A stretch of DNA of 64,000 nucleotides, taken from assembly GCF_000455485.1 (NCBI RefSeq), contig NZ_CBQR020000036.1, positions 1-64,000 on the forward strand, given 5' to 3'. The DNA is from Gorillibacterium massiliense (GTDB taxonomy: Bacteria > Bacillota > Bacilli > Paenibacillales > NBRC-103111). The translations under genes were made by a program, and so were the position numbers. The notes under the pieces are model-generated. The model ran no database searches, was not told where the DNA came from, and saw only the letters and a program-made list of their open reading frames with translations. Below, one piece after another: positions 57,897 to 64,000 of the stretch (the stretch's first letter is position 1; every line of letters begins with the position of its first letter).

Positions 57897-59723
57897 ATGA
57901 ATACGGAAGAAGACTACGGTTGGACCATGGCAAAGGGCGGGTTGGCAACAAGATGGGCCAAAGAGGTGAATCCGCAAAATGTGCTTCCTGAGTACCCGCG
58001 GCCGCAGATGGTTCGGGAAAAATGGATGAATTTGAACGGGGTATGGGATTATGCGATACGCCCGAAGAATGCAGATGAACCCCGGGACTATGACGGGAAG
58101 ATTCTTGTTCCTTTTCCCGTTGAGTCTGCGCTGTCAGGTGTATGCAAGCCGTTGCTTCCCGATGAACGTTTGTGGTACCGGAGATCGTTTACCATTCCGG
58201 ATCTATGGAAGGGACAAAAGCTTTTGCTGCATTTCGGCGCTGTGGATTGGAAAGCGGAAGTATGGATCAATAAGCGGAAAGCGGGGGAGCACACGGGAGG
58301 CTATAATCCTTTTTCCTTAGATATTACCGAATTTCGGATGGACGGCGATAATGAAATCTTGGTCGCCGTATGGGATCCCACGGATACCTTTGGCCAAGAG
58401 CGGGGCAAACAGACGCTTCATCCGAAGGGTATATTCTATACGGCAGTTTCCGGGATCTGGCAAACGGTATGGATAGAGCCTGTCCCCCATTCTTACATCG
58501 CATCAATCCGATTGACCCCAGACATAGAAGCCGGAGAACTGTCCATCGATATAAAAAGGTCGACTCCGGAAGATATCAAGGAAATCCGCTACGAGGCGAC
58601 CGCTCACGAAAATGGGGAGACGGTTGCGATAGGCTGCAGCCGCGCAGGAGAGGCAATGAAGCTTACTTTTTCCCAAGTGAAGCTTTGGAGTCCGGATACG
58701 CCCTTTCTCTACGATCTCACCCTTCATATAGTGGAGGACGGAGAGACGGTGGACACCGTAACCAGCTATTTCGGCATGCGGGCATTCTCGGTAGAACGGG
58801 ACCGGGATGGCGTGAAAAGGCTTTTTTTGAATCATGAGCCTCTTTTTCAACATGGCGTGCTGGATCAGGGATATTGGCCGGATGGGCTGTACACAGCTCC
58901 AACAGATGCGGCTCTTGAATATGATGTGGCCATGACGAAGAAGCTTGGTTTTAATATGACCCGGAAGCACATTAAGGTGGAGCCTGCGCGGTGGTATTAC
59001 CATTGCGACCGGCTGGGGCTAATCGTTTGGCAGGATATGGTGAACGGCGGCGGGGGGTGGAACAACTTGCATCACTTCATCCTCCCGAATTTTGTAAGCG
59101 CAATCAAAGTGAAGGACAACAACTATAAGGCTCTTGGACGGGATGACGCTACCAATCGGGAGAGGTACCGCAAGGAATTGAAAGAAATGGTGGATGCCCT
59201 GTATAATGTTCCGAGCATCGGCATGTGGGTGCCTTTCAATGAGGCCTGGGGCCAGTTTGACGCCGCCGATACGGCGAAATGGTTAAGGGCGTACGATCCA
59301 ACACGGCCCGTGGATCACGCCAGCGGGTGGCACGACCAAAGAGTCGGAGAGATCAAGAGTGTCCATCGCTATATCCGTAAATTGAAGCTGCCCGATCATA
59401 TCCTGGACCGCGCTGTCGTGATTTCGGAATACGGAGGGTACAGCTTAGCGGAGAAGGGGCATATGTGGAGGGAAAACAAGGGATTCGGCTATAAAAAATA
59501 TGGTTCGAGGGAAGCTCTGAATGCAGCCTATACGGCATTAATACAAGAGCAACTGCAATCGCTGCTGCCCAAGGGAGTCGCTGCTGCGGTTTATACCCAG
59601 CTAACCGACGTCGAAAACGAATTAAACGGCATTCTCACCTATGACCGGGAAGTCGTAAAGCTTGAACCGGAGCAAGTGAGGGAGATACACCAGCGATTGA
59701 TAAAGGGAGATGATCAACATTAG
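57897..59723 (+). CDS. Glycoside hydrolase family 2 protein
   Basis: 608 residues. N-terminal sugar-binding jelly roll (WMNLNGVWDYAIRPK ... LWYRRSFTIPD, LLHFGAVDWKAEVWINKRKA), Ig-like domain, then a TIM barrel with VPFNEAWGQFD, whose NE is the acid/base Glu, and VISEYGGYSL, whose Glu is the nucleophile. This is the beta-galactosidase/beta-glucuronidase/beta-mannosidase clan; the substrate is not clear. No signal peptide, so cytoplasmic. AGGAGG ribosome binding site. Followed by an overlapping GPH-type transporter gene. Confidence 0.9.
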   Translation: MNTEEDYGWTMAKGGLATRWAKEVNPQNVLPEYPRPQMVREKWMNLNGVWDYAIRPKNADEPRDYDGKILVPFPVESALSGVCKPLLPDERLWYRRSFTIPDLWKGQKLLLHFGAVDWKAEVWINKRKAGEHTGGYNPFSLDITEFRMDGDNEILVAVWDPTDTFGQERGKQTLHPKGIFYTAVSGIWQTVWIEPVPHSYIASIRLTPDIEAGELSIDIKRSTPEDIKEIRYEATAHENGETVAIGCSRAGEAMKLTFSQVKLWSPDTPFLYDLTLHIVEDGETVDTVTSYFGMRAFSVERDRDGVKRLFLNHEPLFQHGVLDQGYWPDGLYTAPTDAALEYDVAMTKKLGFNMTRKHIKVEPARWYYHCDRLGLIVWQDMVNGGGGWNNLHHFILPNFVSAIKVKDNNYKALGRDDATNRERYRKELKEMVDALYNVPSIGMWVPFNEAWGQFDAADTAKWLRAYDPTRPVDHASGWHDQRVGEIKSVHRYIRKLKLPDHILDRAVVISEYGGYSLAEKGHMWRENKGFGYKKYGSREALNAAYTALIQEQLQSLLPKGVAAAVYTQLTDVENELNGILTYDREVVKLEPEQVREIHQRLIKGDDQH

Positions 59724-61026
59724 CCAAAGGATATCGGCAAAAAACTGGGCTTTGATCTGGATTCTTGGGATGGCGGGGCAAATTTGCTGGAATATCGAAA
59801 ACTCTTGGTTCAACACCTTCGTTTATGACAAAATTGCAAAAGACCCGGCTATCATCTCCTGGATGGTGGGAGTTAGCGCTATTGTATCGACATTCGCAAC
59901 CTTCGTCATCGGAACCTGGGGGGACCGGGCGGGAAAGCGGAAGCCGTTTATCGTTGTCGGCTATATTTGCTGGGGGCTCTTTACAATGGTCTTCGGAGCG
60001 ACGGAATTTATTCCTACCAATCCGTTGATTGTCGCTGCGGTAGTGATCGTTGCTGCCGATGCGATCATGAGCTTTTTTGGTTCCACCGGCTATGATGCCG
60101 GGTTTAATCCGTGGACAACGGACATCTCCAATGAACATAACCGCGGAAAACTGGGCGGTGCCTTTGCCGCCATGCCGGTGCTGGCTACGATCTTCGGCGC
60201 TGTCGTTTCCGGCATGATCGTGGATGCCATCGTTTTCTTTCCGTTTTTCATGTTGATGGGCGGAATTGTTTCGGTGACGGGAGTGTTCACCCTGATTGCC
60301 TTGAAGGATGATCCCGGACTGAAGGCAAGAAAAAACGCCGGAGGCTATTGGCGTCAATTCGCGGAAGTATTTCACATCCGGACGGTCATGGCAAATAAAG
60401 AGCTGTTCTGGGTGTTTGTCATCAATTGCGTGTATTTTACTGCCTTCAATGTCTATTTTCCCTACATCACCATCTACCTCAACAACTATCTGAGCATGAG
60501 CTATACGCTCTCGGGCACCTTGCAGGGAATAGGCTTGCTAGCTGCCATTTTCATGACGATTCCGGTATCCAGATACATAAACAAGGGGAAAATGGTGCCT
60601 GTTATTTTTCTAGCAGTGGTAGCTAATTTCGCGGGACTGCTTTTGATTTCTCTGTTTTCGCATATTGCTGTTCTGCTTATTGGGATATTCGGAGCCGGAA
60701 TCGGTTACGTGTTGATGGTCCAGACGATCACGGCTTGGGTCAAAAACCTGTATCCAGAGGAGATGAGGGGGCAGTTCGAAGGGATCAAAATGATCTTTGC
60801 CGTTTGCATCCCCATGGTGGTCGGTCCGGCTATTTCCAGCTTCGTCATTCATCATTATGGGGTCCATATGGAAATCAACGGCGTCGCCGGTATGGTCCCG
60901 ACAGAGTCGTTGTTTATCGTCTCCGCACTGATCACCCTTTTCACCTTGCTTCCGCTTCTTCCGGCGGACAAACATGTCAAACAGCGTTTACGGACGAATG
61001 TAAAAAAATCACAGTTGGAGGTATAA
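59710..61026 (+). CDS. MFS/GPH-type sugar transporter
   Basis: 438 residues, twelve hydrophobic segments, with GTWGDRAGKRKPFIVVGYIC (the loop 2-3 DRxGRRKP signature) and a cytoplasmic loop near 200. Belongs to the SLC45/GPH-like part of the major facilitator superfamily, which imports glycosides and disaccharides. It overlaps the GH2 gene by 14 bp. ATG 59710 abuts AAAGGGAG, so an ATT at 59719 may be used; the difference is three residues. Confidence 0.87.
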   Translation: MINISQRISAKNWALIWILGMAGQICWNIENSWFNTFVYDKIAKDPAIISWMVGVSAIVSTFATFVIGTWGDRAGKRKPFIVVGYICWGLFTMVFGATEFIPTNPLIVAAVVIVAADAIMSFFGSTGYDAGFNPWTTDISNEHNRGKLGGAFAAMPVLATIFGAVVSGMIVDAIVFFPFFMLMGGIVSVTGVFTLIALKDDPGLKARKNAGGYWRQFAEVFHIRTVMANKELFWVFVINCVYFTAFNVYFPYITIYLNNYLSMSYTLSGTLQGIGLLAAIFMTIPVSRYINKGKMVPVIFLAVVANFAGLLLISLFSHIAVLLIGIFGAGIGYVLMVQTITAWVKNLYPEEMRGQFEGIKMIFAVCIPMVVGPAISSFVIHHYGVHMEINGVAGMVPTESLFIVSALITLFTLLPLLPADKHVKQRLRTNVKKSQLEV

Positions 61027-61032
61027 CCATTA

Positions 61033-62049
61033 ATGCAAAATCGTATCAGTCAGGCCAGCGATCTGTTGGGGAAGGACGGCTCCTTACTCCAAAGGGGATT
61101 CTCAACTGAAGCCGTAATGACCTACAACCGTGAAGCGATCAAAGCACCGCCATGGCGGATTAAAGAATGGGATTTCTATCAGGTATCGAACGATGATTAC
61201 TGCCTGCAGCTGACCATCGGGCATGTTTCCTATGCAGGTAACGTCTCCGTCAAATTATTCGAATTCGCTACAGGTAAGCACTATGAAGTGACGAAAATGC
61301 TGGTTCTTCCCTTTAACCGTCTTCGTATGCCTCTTTCGGCGGAGCACGGCGATTTAATTTACAGGGGAAAGGGCATCTCCATGGAGTTTCGGTTGTCAGA
61401 CGGAGAACGCAGGTTGATCTGCAAAGCAAGCCAAGGTAATGGACTTGTCATTGATGTGGATATCGTCTTATCTCAACCAGATAAAACATCGATGGTCATC
61501 GCCACGCCTTTCGACGAGGAACCGGCCATGTTTTACTATAATCACAAAATAAACTGTATGCCGGCTAATGGTACCGTGCAGGTCGGCAATAAAACGTACC
61601 GTTTTGAGCCGGAAAGCTCCTTCGGCTTGCTCGATTGGGGCAGGGGAGTATGGCCATTTCATCATGAATGGTTTTGGGGAAACGGAAGCTGCTATGTCAA
61701 CGGCAAGCCTTTTGGTTTCAACATCGGTTTCGGGTTCGGCAACCTTTCCGCAGCGACAGAGAATATGCTGTTCTATGACGGCACGGCTCATAAATTGGGT
61801 CAAGTTCACTTCGATCTTGCATCCGGAGGCTATATGTCGAAAAAGCGGGTTACCAGCGATGACGGGAGATTCGAGATGGAATTCACTCCGATCTACGATC
61901 AAATAACATCCACCAAGCTTTTGTTTGTGAACAATGGCTGTCACCAAGTATTCGGCAAATTCAACGGGACTGCCGTTCTGGATGACGGCGCAATCCTGGA
62001 AATCAAGGATATGGTCGCTTTTATGGAACATGCCATCAACAACTGGTGA
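61033..62049 (+). CDS. DUF2804-family protein
   Basis: 338 residues. The pattern WRIKEWDFYQV, then FGLLDWGRGVWPFHHEWFWG and KPFGFNIGFGFGN is the DUF2804 signature: a two-lobed beta-barrel similar to lipocalin/AttH-like or hydroxyneurosporene-synthase folds. No signal peptide, no known catalytic residues. Its biochemical role is not established. Placed 6 bp after the sugar transporter, so it is part of a glycoside-utilisation operon. Confidence 0.87.
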   Translation: MQNRISQASDLLGKDGSLLQRGFSTEAVMTYNREAIKAPPWRIKEWDFYQVSNDDYCLQLTIGHVSYAGNVSVKLFEFATGKHYEVTKMLVLPFNRLRMPLSAEHGDLIYRGKGISMEFRLSDGERRLICKASQGNGLVIDVDIVLSQPDKTSMVIATPFDEEPAMFYYNHKINCMPANGTVQVGNKTYRFEPESSFGLLDWGRGVWPFHHEWFWGNGSCYVNGKPFGFNIGFGFGNLSAATENMLFYDGTAHKLGQVHFDLASGGYMSKKRVTSDDGRFEMEFTPIYDQITSTKLLFVNNGCHQVFGKFNGTAVLDDGAILEIKDMVAFMEHAINNW

Positions 62050-62140
62050 CGCCTCAAAGAACGAACAAATATGGTCGGAACGCGACTGGGCGAATGCGCA
62101 TTTTTACGAAATGGATTCTGGTAAAAATCTGACGCAACGA

Positions 62141-62182
62141 AAAAGGCTCTCTCCCTATCCGCAGGACAAGAGCCAGTTTACA
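62141..62182 (+). terminator. Possible terminator
   Basis: GGCTCT (62145-62150)/AGAGCC (62169-62174) with an 18-base loop followed by AGTTTACATT. Weak; might serve both convergent operons. Confidence 0.4.
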
Positions 62183-62223
62183 TTGTAGAACAAGTATACA
62201 CGGTGTGACACGAAGCCAAATAA

Positions 62224-63297
62224 TTAGGATGTACTAGTTGTTGAAAGGATTTCATGAATCTGATTTATAAAGATGTCCATCTCATCATCTGTGCCGATAC
62301 TGACTCTTAAATAGTTATCGATTTTAGGCTTTTCGAAATAGCGAACAATAATGCCTCTGCTTTTCAGCTCGTTGAATATCCTTTTTGCTTCTATTCGGGG
62401 ATGACTCATAAAAATAAAGTTTGCGTTTGAATCAACTACATAGAAACCCATGTTTTTCAGTCGTTTGGATATCTTATCACGGGTTTGGATTATTTTTTCT
62501 GCATTCCTTAAGCAATGTTCATTATCTATCAACGATTGTTCAGCGCCAGCTAATGCTATCCTATCGATAGTATATGAATTGAATGAATTCTTGACCTTAT
62601 TTAATCCTTCGATCAAATCAGCATGCCCAAAAGCAAGACCAATCCGGAGTCCGGCCAAGGAACGGAATTTGGAGAACGTTTGAATGATAAGCAGGTTGCC
62701 ATATTTTTTTATCAATTCAATTGCTGTTTTTCCGCCAAAATCGATATAAGCTTCATCGATAATCACAATATTCGACGGATTGTTTTTTACGATCTTTTCA
62801 ATCTCCTCGATAGAGAGTAATTTTCCTGTAGGTGCATTAGGATTGGCTAAAACAATTCCTTGGTTGAGCCCTAAAAAACAATTAATTTCGAAATCAAAAT
62901 TATCAGTTAAAGGAATCTTGTTGCATTTCAGATTAAACAATTTTGCATATACTTCGTAGAAACTATATGTAATTTCGGGGAATGCGATAACGTCATTTGG
63001 ATCAAAAAAGGCTTTGAAACAAAAGGCCAATATTTCATCTGAGCCATTCCCAACAAATATATGATCGCAAGGAATACCGTATAAGTTGCTTGCGGCTGCT
63101 CTAACCTTGTTGCAATCCGGATCAGGGTATAATCGCAAATCCCCGGATATTGCCTCATGCATAGCCGATAGCACTTTTTGTGATGGAGGGTATGGATTTT
63201 CATTTGTATTCAGTTTAATGAGATTCTTATTCTGAGGTTGCTCACCGGGGGTATAAGGCACAATTTCTCTAATAGCCCGACTCCAATATATACTCAT
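62224..63297 (-). CDS. hisC: HisC-like aminotransferase
   Basis: 357 residues, class I/II PLP aminotransferase of the histidinol-phosphate type: KLNTNENPYPPS at the N-terminus, FVGNGSDEILAFCFKA, IIDEAYIDFGGKTA (PLP Asp/Tyr), and QTFSKFRSLAGLRIGLAFG with the PLP Lys. C-terminal RVSIGTDDEMD holds the substrate-carboxylate Arg. It stands alone without other his genes, so it might serve another imidazole or aromatic substrate; HisC-type enzymes also transaminate aromatic amino acids. Strongly AT-rich. Confidence 0.85.
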   Translation of the reverse strand: MSIYWSRAIREIVPYTPGEQPQNKNLIKLNTNENPYPPSQKVLSAMHEAISGDLRLYPDPDCNKVRAAASNLYGIPCDHIFVGNGSDEILAFCFKAFFDPNDVIAFPEITYSFYEVYAKLFNLKCNKIPLTDNFDFEINCFLGLNQGIVLANPNAPTGKLLSIEEIEKIVKNNPSNIVIIDEAYIDFGGKTAIELIKKYGNLLIIQTFSKFRSLAGLRIGLAFGHADLIEGLNKVKNSFNSYTIDRIALAGAEQSLIDNEHCLRNAEKIIQTRDKISKRLKNMGFYVVDSNANFIFMSHPRIEAKRIFNELKSRGIIVRYFEKPKIDNYLRVSIGTDDEMDIFINQIHEILSTTSTS

Positions 63298-63494
63298 ACA
63301 TCAACATCCTTTTTAATCAATAGTTACGCTTTATTTCGTTACCACACTAAAGTATATTACCATAATATCCTACTCCTAAAGTAAAAAGTCAAGACACATT
63401 TTCACTAAGTCTTTTATGTAAAAAAACTGCATGTGGAAATGGGGAGGCCATCTTTTTAGGACGGTTTATCGACTTAGGCGGTCGGGGTGGAATA

Positions 63495-63540
63495 AACAAA
63501 GAAGTACCTTCGTTTACAACGCTGGAACTTCTTTGTTGTT
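63495..63540 (-). terminator. Terminator of arsC
   Basis: AACAAAGAAGT (63495-63505)/ACTTCTTTGTT (63527-63537), 11-bp perfect stem, directly behind the arsC stop on the minus strand. The T run is short. Confidence 0.7.
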
Positions 63541-63966
63541 CTATTGCCCTTGTTGAACAAATAATTCAATACGGGAACTAATTGCATCACGAACGTCTCG
63601 GAATTGATTCATGACCTCATCTTCGGTGCCGGTTGCCTTCGCCGGATCATCGAAACCCCAGTGCCATTTGATCACATTCGGATTCGTGATAACTGGGCAA
63701 TGCTCATCGGCATGACCGCATAGCGTTATGACATAGGTTGCTTGGTTTAAGATAATCGGATCAATGACATCCGAAGTGTTGCCACTGATATCGATGCCGG
63801 CTTCTCTCATAACTAGCACAGCACGAGGGTTCAATCCATGCGCTTCAAGACCCGCACTTTTTACTTCATATTTTTCACCACCAATAGCTCTCAGGAAGCC
63901 ATCGGCAATTTGGCTACGGCATGAGTTTCCCGTACACAGGAAATAGACAAGCGGTTTGTTGCTCAT
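63541..63966 (-). CDS. arsC: Arsenate reductase, thioredoxin-coupled
   Basis: 141 residues of the low-molecular-weight tyrosine phosphatase-like ArsC family. P-loop CTGNSCRSQ with nucleophile C11 and R17, and the redox relay Cys C83 and C90 in [12 protein letters not shown]. Reduces arsenate to arsenite with electrons from thioredoxin. GGGG upstream of the ATG on the minus strand. Usually follows arsR and an arsenite exporter, which would lie beyond the right edge. Confidence 0.92.
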   Translation of the reverse strand: MSNKPLVYFLCTGNSCRSQIADGFLRAIGGEKYEVKSAGLEAHGLNPRAVLVMREAGIDISGNTSDVIDPIILNQATYVITLCGHADEHCPVITNPNVIKWHWGFDDPAKATGTEDEVMNQFRDVRDAISSRIELFVQQGQ

Positions 63967-64000
63967 TTTTTCATTCCCCTTTTACGTATTTTTGTAGTTA

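Noticed and set aside
62224..63297. Histidine biosynthesis operon
   Set aside because: Only the HisC-like gene is present; both neighbours are unrelated.

Overview
The window looks like chromosome of an endospore-forming, low-to-mid GC Firmicute of the Paenibacillus/Cohnella/Brevibacillus kind. It carries GerP-type spore proteins, a GerB-A-C-type germination operon, a sporulation-type diadenylate cyclase, strong AGGAGG-type ribosome binding sites and many AraC, TetR and GNAT genes typical of Paenibacillaceae. No rRNA, tRNA, CRISPR array or intact transposase was seen.

Region 1 (1-13.8 kb) is the most unusual part. About ten small AT-rich genes, all on the + strand, alternate one by one with GC-rich repeats of roughly 125-175 bp. 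The repeat ends are inverted copies of each other (left RYYYAAC-like, right GTTRRRY-like, usually GTTAGAT). Three internal stems change sequence between copies while keeping base pairing. This is the architecture of integron attC sites and gene cassettes, or of something that has converged on it. The cargo fits too: two GNAT acetyltransferases (one EctA-like), an aminoglycoside-nucleotidyltransferase-like protein, a VOC protein, an EF-Tu domain-2-like barrel and several unrecognised small proteins. The repeats are well preserved at the left edge, where the window starts inside one, and decay to the right, with remnants as far as 12.77 kb around a radical SAM gene. No integrase is in the window. 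A WYL regulator, a Gfo/Idh/MocA dehydrogenase and an SDR sit inside this zone.

Region 2 (13.9-20.9 kb) is a thiol/persulfide module. A consensus promoter with a perfect CsoR/CstR-type palindrome drives trxA, two rhodaneses, an Lgt-like membrane protein, ccdA, a ResA-like thioredoxin, a rhodanese-like protein without its catalytic Cys, and a CstR-type repressor (C31/C60). Facing it is an ArsR regulator followed by an 826-residue CoA-disulfide reductase-rhodanese-TusA-DsrE fusion.

Region 3 (21-34 kb) holds a short UvrA paralogue with a possible leader-peptide attenuator, a 3' fragment of a GerC-type gene that matches the intact operon 23 kb away, a GerP-like spore protein cluster, a Gly-rich protein, an RND exporter, a DedA-PAP2-like fusion with lost phosphatase residues, and an ECF sigma/anti-sigma/bactofilin-like operon whose last gene appears to start at CTG.

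Region 4 (34-51.7 kb) carries an L,D-transpeptidase, a pyruvate-oxidase-like enzyme followed by a 58-codon internally deleted SDR, an SDR/TetR divergent pair with a 16-bp palindrome, an AraC regulator divergent from a MATE exporter plus APH-like kinase, cdaS divergent from a ger(B-A-C) operon, an AraC/esterase pair, an ArsR-AHSA1 operon with a promoter-embedded operator, two VOC proteins and a GNAT.

Region 5 (51.9-64 kb) is a copper/envelope block: a His-rich membrane peptide, CueP, a multicopper oxidase, a small secreted protein and an OmpR-type two-component system with 11-bp-spaced direct repeats. It is followed by a GH2-GPH transporter-DUF2804 carbohydrate operon, a HisC-like aminotransferase and a thioredoxin-type arsenate reductase at the right edge.
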